A stretch of 64,000 bases of DNA, from positions 3,844,001 to 3,908,000 of the forward strand of contig NZ_PDJJ01000001.1 in NCBI RefSeq assembly GCF_002563715.1, in the 5' to 3' direction. The stretch comes from Isoptericola jiangsuensis. GTDB lineage: Bacteria > Actinomycetota > Actinomycetes > Actinomycetales > Cellulomonadaceae. Of this stretch, positions 48,340-57,157 are shown piece after piece (the stretch's first letter is position 1; every line of letters begins with the position of its first letter). The position numbers and the translations under genes were made by a program. The notes beneath the pieces are model-generated. The model saw only the letters and a program-made list of their open reading frames with translations. It ran no database searches and was not told the DNA's origin.

Positions 48340-49421
48340 GAGATCGGACCCTGCGAGCGGCTGAACACGCCTGAGCACTCGAAGTCGGCGGCGGAGGTCT
48401 CCGGCGACGTGAAGTCCGCGACGTTGTCGCTCGTGATGAGGAACTGCTCGGCGAACCAGGCACGGTCGTCGTCGGCGATGTCCTCCACGGCGAGCTCGCC
48501 GGTGGCGACGCAGTAGCCGATGGCGAGGCCGATGCCGCCCTGCCACGGGCCGTCGCTGGAGACGGTGGCGGTCATCGTGCCGTCCTCGATCGCGGTGAGC
48601 GCGTCCGGCACGGCGTCGATGCCGACCACGGCGACGTCGGTACGGCCCGCCTGCTGGAGGGCCTCCAGCGCGCCGAGCGCCATGTCGTCGTTGGCGGCCC
48701 AGATGCCCTTGACGTCGTCACCGTGCTTGGTGAGCAGCGTCTTGGTGACCTCCAGCGCCTCCGCGCGGGAGAAGTTGGCGGTCTGGTCGTCGAGCAGCTC
48801 GACGTCCGGGTTCGCCGCCAGCGACTCCTCCAGGCCCGCGAACCGGTCCTTGGCGGCGCCGGTGTCGAGGATGCCCTGGAGGGCGACGATCCCGCCCGAG
48901 CCGCCGATGGCCTCCGCGAGCGCGTCGCCGATCTGCTTGCCCGACGCGACGCCGTCGTACGTGATGTGGCTCAGCCACTGGTCGTAGTCGGTGACGGCGA
49001 GGTCGGCCGGCTTGTTCCACTGGGTGACGAGGAACGCGCCGGCGGCCTCGGCCCCCTCCACGATCGGCGGGGTGTCGGAGTCGCCGTTGGGCAGGACGTT
49101 CATGACGAGGCAGTCGGTGTCGCCCGCGAGGAGCTGGCTGATCTGCTCCTGCTGGCGGGTCGAGTCGCCGTCGTAGGTGAGCCGCTCCTGGGTGAGGCCG
49201 ACCTGCTCGGCGAACGCGTCGCCGCCGTCCAGCCACGCGGCCTCGTAGGGGTTGGACTCGTTGCGGACCTGGCCGACGAGCGTGACGTCCGCGGGGTCGC
49301 AGGCGCCGGCCGCCTCGGTGGGGCCGGCGGAGCCGACGGCCTCCTCGGTGCAGCCCGTCAGGGCGGTGGCCGCCAGGGTGACGCCGATGACGGCGGCGGC
49401 GGGTCGAGAAGTGAACCTCAT
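48336..49421 (-). CDS. Sugar ABC transporter substrate-binding lipoprotein (peripla_BP_4, RbsB-like)
   Basis: 361-residue extracytoplasmic binding protein. Signal peptide with lipobox ALTGC (lipidated Cys near residue 24), then the two-lobed RbsB fold: VTLVGQVRNESNPYEAAWLDG, LVMNVLPNGDSDTPPIVEGAEA, GGSGGIVALQGILDTGAAKDR, GIWAANDDMALGALEALQQ and VAVVGIDAVPDAL, matching the hinge and ligand-loop segments. The ATG at 49421 has CGAGGAAG upstream. It is the first gene of the transporter run and lies 136 bp after the kduD stop, with a small hairpin and a repeat between. The ligand is probably a sugar acid; this is inference from the neighbours. Confidence 0.92.
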   Translation of the reverse strand: MRFTSRPAAAVIGVTLAATALTGCTEEAVGSAGPTEAAGACDPADVTLVGQVRNESNPYEAAWLDGGDAFAEQVGLTQERLTYDGDSTRQQEQISQLLAGDTDCLVMNVLPNGDSDTPPIVEGAEAAGAFLVTQWNKPADLAVTDYDQWLSHITYDGVASGKQIGDALAEAIGGSGGIVALQGILDTGAAKDRFAGLEESLAANPDVELLDDQTANFSRAEALEVTKTLLTKHGDDVKGIWAANDDMALGALEALQQAGRTDVAVVGIDAVPDALTAIEDGTMTATVSSDGPWQGGIGLAIGYCVATGELAVEDIADDDRAWFAEQFLITSDNVADFTSPETSAADFECSGVFSRSQGPIS

Positions 49422-49476
49422 TGTCTTCCTCGATTTCTTCAGGTGCCGGGGTGCGGCGGTGGGACCGACGTGGTGG

Positions 49477-49551
49477 GCACCGCGACGGTGCGGTGCTCGT
49501 CGACTCGGGTGGGACGGTCGGGGGTGTGCGGGGTGGGTGGGACGGTCGGGG
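49477..49551 (-). promoter_or_regulatory. Hairpin and 17-bp direct repeat between kduD and the binding-protein gene
   Basis: GCACCGC (49477-49483) pairs with GCGGTGC (49490-49496). Upstream of it GGGTGGGACGGTCGGGG occurs twice, at 49507-49523 and 49535-49551. The pattern suggests a partial terminator or processing site that sets transporter expression apart from kduD; a promoter here is possible. Confidence 0.4.
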
Positions 49552-49557
49552 AGGTGG

Positions 49558-50313
49558 TCAGCGGGCCATCCAGCCGCCGTCGACGACCAGCACGTGGCCG
49601 TTGACGTAGTCGGCGGCCGGCGAGGCGAGGAACACGGCCGCGCCCGCGACGTCCTCGGGCGTGCCCCAGCGGCCGGCGGGGATGCGCTCGAGGATGGACC
49701 GCGAGCGGTCCGCGTCCTCGCGGAGCGCCGTGGTGTTGTCGGTGACCATGTAGCCGGGGGCGATCGCGTTGACCTGGACGCCGTGCGGCCCCCACTCGTT
49801 GGCGAGCGCCTTGGTCAGGCCCGCGACGCCGTGCTTGCTCGCCGCGTACGACGCGACCCGCAGGCCGCCCTGGAACGACAGCAGGCTGGCGATGCTGACG
49901 ACCTTGCCGTGGCCGCGTGCGACCATCGGCGCGCCGAGCTGCTGGGTGAGGAAGAACAGCCCGGAGAGGTTGACGTCGAGGACCCGCTGCCAGGCGTCGC
50001 GGTCGACGTCGACGGAGTCGGCGCGGTCGATGATCCCGGCGTTGTTGACGAGGACGTCGACCTGGCGGGTGCGGTGCAGGTCCGCGGCGACCTCCTCGAC
50101 GGCGTCGAGGTCGGCGACGTCCAGGTCGACGACGTCGACCTTGGCGCCGGCCGCGGCGACCTCGTCACGGGTGGCCTCCTGGCGGCCGGGGCGGCCGAGC
50201 AGGACGAGGTCCGCGCCGGCGCGGGCGAGGCCGACGGCGACCGCCCGGCCGAGGCCGCGACCGGCCCCGGTGACGACCGCGCAGCGGCCCGTGAGGTCGA
50301 AGGGCGAGGTCAC
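49558..50313 (-). CDS. kduD: 2-dehydro-3-deoxy-D-gluconate 5-dehydrogenase-like SDR
   Basis: Short-chain dehydrogenase, 251 residues. It interconverts 2,5-diketo-3-deoxygluconate and 2-keto-3-deoxygluconate, the step after KduI in uronate and pectin breakdown. Visible are the Rossmann glycine motif VVTGAGRGLGRAVAV, NNAG, the catalytic serine in SIASLLSFQGG, and YAASKHG with catalytic Tyr and Lys, then NAIAPGYMVTDNT. The GTG overlaps the kduI stop as GTGA (50310-50313). The KduD identity rests on this pairing; other SDRs are closely related. Confidence 0.9.
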   Translation of the reverse strand: MTSPFDLTGRCAVVTGAGRGLGRAVAVGLARAGADLVLLGRPGRQEATRDEVAAAGAKVDVVDLDVADLDAVEEVAADLHRTRQVDVLVNNAGIIDRADSVDVDRDAWQRVLDVNLSGLFFLTQQLGAPMVARGHGKVVSIASLLSFQGGLRVASYAASKHGVAGLTKALANEWGPHGVQVNAIAPGYMVTDNTTALREDADRSRSILERIPAGRWGTPEDVAGAAVFLASPAADYVNGHVLVVDGGWMAR

Positions 50314-51128
50314 AGCTCCTCCACCGCGACGGGGCTGAGGTCGGTGTACGTGTTGTTCTCGCCGGCCATCGCCCAGATGAAGGCGTACGAGCCGGTGCCC
50401 GCCCCGGAGTGGATGGACCAGGGCGGGGAGATGACGGCCTCGCGGTCGCGGACCACGAGGTGGCGGGTCTCGCCGGGGCGCCCCATGAGGTGGAACACGC
50501 GGTCCTGCTCGTCGAGGTCGACGTAGCAGTAGACCTCGGTGCGCCGCTCGTGCAGGTGCGGGGGGAACGTGTTCCACACGGACCCGCGGGCGATGACGGT
50601 GACGCCGAACTGGAGGACGGACGTCTCGACCTCCTGGCCCCAGACGTAGCGGAACAGGTGGCGCTCGTTCGCCGCGTCGGCGGAACCCAGCGCGACGGGC
50701 TCGACCTCCCCGTGGCCGAGGAAGCGCGTCGGGTAGGTCGCGTGCGCGGGGGCGGACACGAGGTAGAAGGCGGCGTCGGCGCCGGTGAAGGACACCTCGC
50801 TCCCCCGGCCGACGTAGAGGCCGTCGAGGTGGTCGAGCTCGAACTTCTCGCCGTCGACGACGACGTGGCCCGCGGCGCCGACGTTGACGACGCCGAGCTC
50901 GCGTCGTTCGAGGTGGGAGCCGACCCCGAGGACCTCGGTCCAGGCGGGCAGGTCGAGCTGCCCGGTCCCGGGGACGGCGCCGCCGACCAGGAGGCGCTCG
51001 TCGTGCGTGTAGGTCCCGCGGACCTCGCCGGGGACGAAGAGCTCCTCGATGAGGTACGCCTCCCGCAGCTCTGCGGTGGTGGCGGTCTCAGCCGTGGACG
51101 GCGAGCTGGAGTATCGAACATGAATCAC
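50310..51128 (-). CDS. kduI: 5-dehydro-4-deoxy-D-glucuronate isomerase
   Basis: Cupin-type zinc isomerase that converts 4-deoxy-5-ketouronate, released from unsaturated uronides, to 2,5-diketo-3-deoxygluconate. 272 residues, the family length. Typical segments are YLIEELFVPGEVRGTYTHDER, FYLVSAPAHATYPT, the metal site TFPPHLHERRTEVYCYVDL, FHLMGRPGETRHLVV and SPPWSIHSGAGTGSYAFIWAM. The GTG at 51128 has a GAGG site eight bases before it. First gene of the catabolic run, divergent from the IclR regulator. Confidence 0.93.
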   Translation of the reverse strand: MIHVRYSSSPSTAETATTAELREAYLIEELFVPGEVRGTYTHDERLLVGGAVPGTGQLDLPAWTEVLGVGSHLERRELGVVNVGAAGHVVVDGEKFELDHLDGLYVGRGSEVSFTGADAAFYLVSAPAHATYPTRFLGHGEVEPVALGSADAANERHLFRYVWGQEVETSVLQFGVTVIARGSVWNTFPPHLHERRTEVYCYVDLDEQDRVFHLMGRPGETRHLVVRDREAVISPPWSIHSGAGTGSYAFIWAMAGENNTYTDLSPVAVEEL

Positions 51129-51143
51129 AAAGCAACCTCGATT

Positions 51144-51160
51144 CGTGAACTGCGTTCGTC
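51144..51160. promoter_or_regulatory. Candidate KdgR/IclR operator between kduI and the IclR gene
   Basis: GAAC (51147-51150), TGC, GTTC (51154-51157) form a short inverted repeat within CGTGAACTGCGTTCG, 16-32 bp upstream of the kduI GTG. Further GTGAAC and GCGAAC half-sites are at 51164-51169 and 51230-51236. IclR-family repressors bind such short palindromes; the match is by symmetry only. Confidence 0.45.
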
Positions 51161-51308
51161 TATGTGAACTGGTCTGACGATAGGGCGAGACCGCTCCGGG
51201 AGTCAAGGGGTGGAAACCTGTCCATGTATGCGAACTCGCGGTACGGTGGATCCACCCTCCGGGCCGGACCCGGACGACCCGGGGACGCGTGACCGAAGGA
51301 GAACGCCC

Positions 51309-52112
51309 ATGTCGCTGCAGCAGGAGCTCACCAAGGAGCAGACCGGCGCCGCCGGCGCCGGACCCGTGAAGTCCGCCGCGCGCGCCCTCGACCTCCTCGA
51401 CGAGATCGCCGCCCACGGCCCCGGCACGCAGCTCCAGCTCTCCACGCGGCTCGGCATCCCCAAGAGCAGCCTCCACGCGCTCCTGCGCACCATGGTCGAC
51501 CGCGGCTGGCTTCAGACCGACCCCACCGGGAGCATCTTCCAGCTCGGCATCCACTCGCTCGTCGTCAGCTCCGCCTACCTCGACGGCGACCCCGTGCTCG
51601 CCCGTGCCGCCGCCGTGCTCGACGAGGTCGCCGGCGCCACCGGCGAGACCGTCCACCTCGGCCGCCTCGACGGCTCCGACGTCATCTACACGGCCAAGCG
51701 CGAGTCCGTGCACCCCCTGCGCATGCACTCCGCCGTCGGACGCCGCCTGCCCGCCTACGCGACGTCGCTCGGGCGGGCCCTGCTCGCCGAGCTGCCCGCC
51801 GAGGAGCGCGCCGACCACGTGCCGACCTCCATCACCGCGATCACGTCGCGGACCACCACCGACAAGGACGCGGTGCTCGACATCATCGACCGCGCGGCCG
51901 AGCAGGGGTACGCCACCGAGAGCGAGGAGTCGTGCCTGGGCGTGCGCTGCTTCGGCGTCGCCCTCCCCTTCAGCCAGCACTCGGTCGACGCCCTCAGCGT
52001 CGCCGTCCCCATCAGCCGGCTCGGCGACGGCCGCGAGGACCTCATCATCGAGACCCTGCTCAGCGTGAAGGCGCGGCTCACCGCCGTGCAGGGGCACAGC
52101 ATGGTGCGCTGA
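51309..52112 (+). CDS. IclR-family transcriptional regulator (KdgR-like)
   Basis: 267 residues. The N-terminal winged helix-turn-helix (GPVKSAARALDLLDEIAAH, LSTRLGIPKSSLHALLRTM) is followed by the IclR effector domain, with GRRLPAYATSLGRALLAELP, SEESCLGVRCFGVALPF and ALSVAVPISRL. Effector domains of this type bind 2-keto-3-deoxygluconate or related acids in KdgR. The ATG follows GAAGGAGAA. Divergent orientation from kduI places the shared 180-bp promoter region under its likely control as repressor of the uronate genes and transporter. Confidence 0.92.
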   Translation: MSLQQELTKEQTGAAGAGPVKSAARALDLLDEIAAHGPGTQLQLSTRLGIPKSSLHALLRTMVDRGWLQTDPTGSIFQLGIHSLVVSSAYLDGDPVLARAAAVLDEVAGATGETVHLGRLDGSDVIYTAKRESVHPLRMHSAVGRRLPAYATSLGRALLAELPAEERADHVPTSITAITSRTTTDKDAVLDIIDRAAEQGYATESEESCLGVRCFGVALPFSQHSVDALSVAVPISRLGDGREDLIIETLLSVKARLTAVQGHSMVR

Positions 52113-52193
52113 GCGCCCGCCTGATCGCCCGTCCCGGGTGGCCCGGGCCGGGCCCCGAGGGCGCCGGGGAAACATCCCGGAAACACTTCTGAC

Positions 52194-52209
52194 TGTTGCC
52201 TGCATCACA
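52194..52209. promoter_or_regulatory. Weak CRP/GlxR-like site upstream of the S8 peptidase gene
   Basis: TGTTGCCTGCATCACA has a complete right half (TCACA) and 3 of 5 bases of the left half. It lies 105-120 bp before the GTG start. It is listed because two other exported-protein genes in the window have better copies; alone it would be unconvincing. Confidence 0.3.
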
Positions 52210-52313
52210 GATGCTCTACGTTTCCTTCAGACGTCCGTCGCCGGGCACCGTCACAACGCCGTGGCATCCCTGACGCGGAGGTCTTGTCATGACCGACACG
52301 AAGGGAGCGCACC

Positions 52314-55300
52314 GTGCGCTTACGGAGACACCCGTCCCTGATCCGGCTCGCCGCCACCACCTCGGGCGCCGCGCTGGTGATCACCTCGTTCGCCGCCACC
52401 GGGGCGAGCGCGGCCGTCGACCCGGACGACCTGGAGCTCGCCGCCGAGCAGCCCGTCGTCACGTCGCACGAGAAGAACGCCCCCAAGGCGCCCTCGAGCG
52501 CCCTGGTCGAGACCGACCCGGCGCTGCTCGAGCTGACGTCGTCCAAGAAGGTCCCCGTCATGGTCAAGTACGACCTCGACGCCGTGGCCTCCTACGACGG
52601 CTCGCTGCCGAAGTACGACGCGACCAGCCCCGCCGTCACGGGGAAGTCGCTCGCCGGCTCCAGCGCCGCCGAGCGCCGGTACCGCGGGTACGTGGCCGAC
52701 CAGACCGCGGAGATCTCCGCCGACGTCAAGGACGCCGTCCCCGGCACCAAGATCGTCCAGGAGTTCGACACCGTCTACGGCGGCGTCGCCGCGATGGTCC
52801 CGGGCGACCAGATCGCCGCCCTCCTCGAGGTCCCCGGCGTCGTCGCCGTCCAGGAGAACACCCTGGAGAAGCCGCTGACGGACTCCAGCCCCGCGTTCAT
52901 CAACGCGGACGCCGCCTACGACCTGTTCGGCACCACCGCCGAGGCGGGCGACGGCCTGGTCCTCGGCAACATCGACACCGGCCTGTGGCCCGAGCACGAG
53001 TCGTTCGAGGACCAGGGCAACCTGACCCCCTACGACGGCCCCGAGCTCGAGTGCAACTACGGCGACAACCCGCTCACGGACGAGGTCGACCCGTTCGAGT
53101 GCAACGACAAGCTCGTCGGCGGCTACTCATTCACCGAGTTCTACGACGCCAACAACCCGTCGTACCTGCACCAGGGCACCGCCCGTGACGCGGAGGGCCA
53201 CGGCTCGCACACGTCCGGCACGACCGCCGGCAACGTCGTCACCGACCCGATGATCGACGCCGACATCGACAAGGTCCAGGGCATCGCCCCGGGCGTGAAG
53301 ATCGTCGAGTACAAGGCGCTCGGCCCGGGCGGCGGCTACACGTCCGACCTGGTCGCCGCCGTGCAGCAGGCCATCGAGGACGAGGTCGACGCCATCAACT
53401 ACTCGATCTCCGGCGGCAGCAACGTCACCGACCCGATCGAGCTGGCGTTCCTCAACGCGACCGACGCGGGCGTGTTCGTCGCGGCGTCGGCCGGCAACTC
53501 CGGCCCGACCGCCGGCACGTCGAACCACGTCAGCCCCTGGGTGACCACGGTCGCCGCGTCCACGCAGGACCGCGCGTTCACCACCACCCTCACGCTGAAC
53601 GCCGCCGACGGCTCCTCGTTCGTCGTCGAGGGCGCGTCCCTCACCGCGGGCGTCACCGAGCCGCTCCCCGTCGTGCGCGCCGCCGAGGCCCCGTACTCCG
53701 ACCCGCTGTGCCTCACCGAGGCCCCCGCGGGTCTGTTCGAGGGCAAGATCGTCGTGTGCGAGCGCGGCGAGAACGCCCGCGTGGCGAAGGGCTACAACGT
53801 CCTCGCCGGTGACGCGGCCGGCATGGTCCTGTACAACCCGGCCCTCGCCGACGTCGCCACCGACAACCACTACCTCCCGGCCGTGCACGTCGCCGACGGC
53901 ACCGAGCTCAAGGCCTACCTGGAGTCCCACACCGGCATCACGGGCTCGTTCCCGGCCGGCTCGAAGGGCGTGGGCGAGGGCGACGTCATGGCGGCGTTCT
54001 CCTCGCGCGGCCCCGCCGGTCCGTTCCTCAAGCCGGACGTCACCGCGCCGGGCGTGTCCATCCTCGCCGCGATGACCCCGACCCCCGAGTCCACGGACTC
54101 CGGCCCCGCCGGGAAGTACTACCAGGCGATCTCCGGCACCTCGATGTCGTCCCCGCACATCGCGGGCGTCGGCCTCCTGCTCAAGGCCGCCTACCCCGAC
54201 TGGACGCCCGGCCAGATCAAGTCGGCCATCATGACCCAGTCGCTCACCGAGGTCCTCAAGGAGGACCTGGTGACGCCCGCCGACCCGTTCGACTTCGGCG
54301 CCGGTCGCGTCGACGTCGGCGAGTCCCTCGAGGCGCCGTTCACGATCTCCGAGACCACGGAGAACTACGTCGCGCTGACCACCGACCCGGTGCACGCGAT
54401 CGACCTCAACATCCCGTCGATCAACGCCCCGACCATGCCGGGCCGCATCACGACCACCCGCACCCTGGAGAACACCTCCGGCAAGACGATGGTGGTCCGC
54501 CCGAAGGCCGACGCCCCCGAGGGCTCGACCATCACGTTCTCCCCGAAGCAGGCGACCGTCCGCCCCGGCGCGTCGGTGTCGTTCGACGTCACCATCACCG
54601 ACACGTCGGCGAGCGGTGAGCAGAAGTTCGGCTCGATCACCTTCGCCACGAACCGGGGCGACGGCCACATCCCCGTCGCTTTCGTCCCCGAGCAGGGCAA
54701 CGTCGTCGCGTCGCAGTCCTGCGACAAGACCACGATGACCACCGACGAGACGGTCACGTGCACCGTGACGGCGACCAACGAGTCGTTCAACGAGCAGACC
54801 GTCACCGCCACCACGCAGGGCACCGGCGTGCTCAAGGGCCTCGAGGCCGAGACCGCCACCCTGACCGGCGCCATCCCGGGCGTCCCGTCGGTGGACGACG
54901 TCCCGCAGGGCTCTCCCGCGGGCGGCTACCTCGACCTCGCGGGCTTCGGATTCTCGCCGAACGCCGTCGGTGACGAGGACATGCTCAACGCGGACGTCCC
55001 GGCGTTCGTCTTCAACGGCCGCACCTACACGTCCATCGGCATCGACTCCAACGGCTACCTCGTGGCCGGCGGCGGCACCTCCGAGGACAACAACTGCTGC
55101 GACCTGCCCACCGGTGCGGACCCTGCCCGCCCGAACTCGGTGCTCGCACCGTTCTGGACGGACCTCAACGGGGAGGGCGCCGAGGGCGTCCGCCTCGGCA
55201 CGCTGCGCGGCGGCGACGACCGCTGGCTCGTCGTCCAGTGGGACGTCAACGTGTGGGGCACCACCGACGCCCGCTCGTTCCAGGTCTGGATCGGCCTGAA

Positions 55301-55874
55301 CGGCACGCAGGACGTCTCCTTCACCTACGCCGGTGCGATGGCCGACCCGAACGGCCAGTCGTTCCTCGTCGGCGCGGAGAACCACGTCGGCCAGGGCGAC
55401 ATGGTCGCCGAGCTGCCGGACGGCACCGACAAGGTCGTCACCTCGACCGCGCCGGAGCCGGGCGGTTCGCTCACCTACGAGGTCACCCTCAGCGCGAAGA
55501 AGGCCGGCGAGGGCGTCGTCCGCACCGAGATCGTCGCGGACGAGGTCCCGGGGACGACCGTCCTCGAGACCCCGGTCACGGTGACGAAGTCGGTCAAGGA
55601 CAACGTCAAGCCGACCGTCACCGTCAAGGACGGCGCCGAGTTCACCGTCGGGTCGGACGGCACCTACTCCAAGGTGTCGTACAAGCTCTACGACGCGGGC
55701 AAGGTCGACAAGGTCGTCCTCAACGGCGTGGAGAAGGACCTGACCGACAACGTCTGGTCGGACCTGAACTTCGTCCGTCCGGGCGTGTTCGGCGCCAAGG
55801 CGGGCCAGAACACCCTCCAGGTCCACGACGTGGCGGGCAACGTCACGACCGTCCGCTTCACGCTGACGAAGTGA
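52314..55874 (+). CDS. Secreted subtilisin-like (S8) serine peptidase with PA domain
   Basis: 1,186 residues, exported by a signal peptide (cleavage after ATGASA). An I9-type propeptide runs to about residue 190. The S8 catalytic domain has D221 in GNIDTGLWPEH, H296 in AEGHGSHTSGT and S610 in SGTSMSSPHIAG. A protease-associated (PA) insertion lies near residues 440-550 (GKIVVCERGENARVAKG). A fibronectin-like domain and a ~250-residue C-terminal region containing NSNGYL-like DSNGYLVAGGG and Ig-like modules complete it. The order matches cucumisin/lactocepin-type peptidases that degrade extracellular protein. The GTG at 52314 follows AAGGGAG. No cell-wall anchor is seen. Confidence 0.93.
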   Translation: MRLRRHPSLIRLAATTSGAALVITSFAATGASAAVDPDDLELAAEQPVVTSHEKNAPKAPSSALVETDPALLELTSSKKVPVMVKYDLDAVASYDGSLPKYDATSPAVTGKSLAGSSAAERRYRGYVADQTAEISADVKDAVPGTKIVQEFDTVYGGVAAMVPGDQIAALLEVPGVVAVQENTLEKPLTDSSPAFINADAAYDLFGTTAEAGDGLVLGNIDTGLWPEHESFEDQGNLTPYDGPELECNYGDNPLTDEVDPFECNDKLVGGYSFTEFYDANNPSYLHQGTARDAEGHGSHTSGTTAGNVVTDPMIDADIDKVQGIAPGVKIVEYKALGPGGGYTSDLVAAVQQAIEDEVDAINYSISGGSNVTDPIELAFLNATDAGVFVAASAGNSGPTAGTSNHVSPWVTTVAASTQDRAFTTTLTLNAADGSSFVVEGASLTAGVTEPLPVVRAAEAPYSDPLCLTEAPAGLFEGKIVVCERGENARVAKGYNVLAGDAAGMVLYNPALADVATDNHYLPAVHVADGTELKAYLESHTGITGSFPAGSKGVGEGDVMAAFSSRGPAGPFLKPDVTAPGVSILAAMTPTPESTDSGPAGKYYQAISGTSMSSPHIAGVGLLLKAAYPDWTPGQIKSAIMTQSLTEVLKEDLVTPADPFDFGAGRVDVGESLEAPFTISETTENYVALTTDPVHAIDLNIPSINAPTMPGRITTTRTLENTSGKTMVVRPKADAPEGSTITFSPKQATVRPGASVSFDVTITDTSASGEQKFGSITFATNRGDGHIPVAFVPEQGNVVASQSCDKTTMTTDETVTCTVTATNESFNEQTVTATTQGTGVLKGLEAETATLTGAIPGVPSVDDVPQGSPAGGYLDLAGFGFSPNAVGDEDMLNADVPAFVFNGRTYTSIGIDSNGYLVAGGGTSEDNNCCDLPTGADPARPNSVLAPFWTDLNGEGAEGVRLGTLRGGDDRWLVVQWDVNVWGTTDARSFQVWIGLNGTQDVSFTYAGAMADPNGQSFLVGAENHVGQGDMVAELPDGTDKVVTSTAPEPGGSLTYEVTLSAKKAGEGVVRTEIVADEVPGTTVLETPVTVTKSVKDNVKPTVTVKDGAEFTVGSDGTYSKVSYKLYDAGKVDKVVLNGVEKDLTDNVWSDLNFVRPGVFGAKAGQNTLQVHDVAGNVTTVRFTLTK

Positions 55875-55879
55875 ACCCC

Positions 55880-55982
55880 TGACCGGTCGTCGACCGGTCA
55901 CCCGTGACCGCGGGGCACCAGGATCCTGGTCGGGTGCCGTCCTCCCGGACGGCACCCCGCCGGGGACCCGGTGCCCCGCGGT
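55880..55982 (+). terminator. Compound terminator of nested hairpins after the S8 peptidase gene
   Basis: A perfect palindrome with 10-bp arms (55880-55900) is followed by a 13-bp outer stem (55907-55919 with 55970-55982). This encloses the 12-bp palindrome CCAGGATCCTGG and an 11-bp stem (55932-55942 with 55947-55957, loop TCCC), giving a branched fold. It lies just downstream of the stop at 55874. Confidence 0.75.
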
Positions 55983-56063
55983 TCGTCGTCCTGCCGGGTG
56001 GGTGTCGGCGGCCCGGCCTAGCCTCGTCGGAGCAGGGGCGCACCGACGCGAGGAGAGACCCGA

Positions 56064-56657
56064 GTGAACACGCTGCCCGACACCCAGCAGATGCTGCTGC
56101 ACTACCTGCGTGACGTCCGCACCGCGCTGCTGTGGAAGTGCGAGGGACTGTCCGAGCGGGAGCTGCGGATGCCGCGCACCGGCACCGGCACGAACCTCGT
56201 CGGCCTGGTCAAGCACGCGCTGAGCATCGAGATCGGGTACTTCGGCGAGGTGTTCGGCCGCGAGTGGCCCACCCCGGACGAGGTGCCGTGGCTCGACGCC
56301 TTCGACGAGGACCCGAACGCCGACTTCTACCTCACCGCCTACGAGTCCGCGGCCGACACCCTGGACCTGTACCGCCGGGTCGCCGAGTGGGCGGACGCGA
56401 TCATCACCGAGCTGCCGCTCGACACCCCTGGACGTGTGCCCTGGTGGGGTGACCGCGGCGACGTCAGCCTCCAGCGGATCCTCGTGCACGTCATCGAGGA
56501 CCTGTCCCGGCACGCCGGGCACGCCGACATCCTGCGCGAGCAGATCGACGGCGCCGTCGGGCTGGTCCCCCGCGCCACCAACATCCCCGACATCGACCAG
56601 CACGCGTACGTCACCAAGGTGCGGGCCATCGCCGAGTCGTTCCCGGAGCAGCCGTGA
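56064..56657 (+). CDS. DinB-family protein (DUF664 type)
   Basis: 197 residues, four-helix DinB fold. The three metal-ligand positions are visible as the histidines in LVKHALSIEIGYFG and LVHVIEDLSRHAGHADILREQ. The family includes mycothiol- and bacillithiol-dependent transferases as well as proteins of unknown function; this one has the DUF664 ending seen in actinobacterial mycothiol-linked members. The GTG start follows GAGGAGAG. It overlaps the next gene by GTGA (56654-56657), so the two are made together. Confidence 0.88.
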   Translation: MNTLPDTQQMLLHYLRDVRTALLWKCEGLSERELRMPRTGTGTNLVGLVKHALSIEIGYFGEVFGREWPTPDEVPWLDAFDEDPNADFYLTAYESAADTLDLYRRVAEWADAIITELPLDTPGRVPWWGDRGDVSLQRILVHVIEDLSRHAGHADILREQIDGAVGLVPRATNIPDIDQHAYVTKVRAIAESFPEQP

Positions 56658-57127
56658 CGACGCCCGACGACGGCACCCTGTCCGCCGACCGGTACGACGC
56701 CACCGCCGGCACGGGCCCGACCTATCCGCGCATCCGGCAGGTCGTGCTCGACACGACCGACGCGCGGCGGCTCGCCGAGTTCTACCGCGAGCTGTTCGGC
56801 CTCACCTACCGGCCCGGCGACGAGCCGCCCGGGACGGGAGAGCCGGACCCGCGCGGCAGCGACTGGCTCGTGCTGCGCGGGCCCGGCATCGGCCTCGCGT
56901 TCCAGCAGGTCGAGGCGCTGCCGCCGTCCACGTGGCCCGACGACGGCGTCCCCCAGCAGCTCCACCTCGACACGACCGTGCCCGACGTCGCCGAGCTCGC
57001 CCGCCAGCACGAGCGCGCCCTCGCGCTCGGCGCCACCCTGCTGCTCGACCGCACCGACGACCCCGACGAACCGCTGTACGTCTACGCCGACCCGTCGGGC
57101 CACCCGTTCTGCGTGTTCGTCGGCTGA
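56654..57127 (+). CDS. VOC-superfamily (glyoxalase/bleomycin-resistance-like) protein
   Basis: 157 residues forming two beta-alpha-beta-beta-beta units: IRQVVLDTTDARRLAEFYREL, then LRGPGIGLAFQQVE, HLDTTVPDVAELARQHERALALG and VYADPSGHPFCVFVG. The histidine of QQLHLDTT and the glutamine or glutamate positions fit a metal site, but the first ligand is not certain. It is coupled to the DinB gene, a pairing common for thiol- or antibiotic-detoxification accessory genes. Substrate unknown. Confidence 0.88.
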   Translation: MTTPDDGTLSADRYDATAGTGPTYPRIRQVVLDTTDARRLAEFYRELFGLTYRPGDEPPGTGEPDPRGSDWLVLRGPGIGLAFQQVEALPPSTWPDDGVPQQLHLDTTVPDVAELARQHERALALGATLLLDRTDDPDEPLYVYADPSGHPFCVFVG

Positions 57128-57157
57128 GGACCGACGGCGACGCGCACCAGCGTGCTG

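Noticed and set aside
44886-49604. Riboswitch or RNA leader in the sugar transporter operon
   Set aside because: Only a 7-bp hairpin and a direct repeat are visible before the binding-protein gene; no known aptamer consensus was recognised.
53127-56603. 1,158-codon minus-strand ORF opposite the S8 peptidase
   Set aside because: Antisense artefact of G+C-rich third positions; the plus frame holds the complete catalytic triad.
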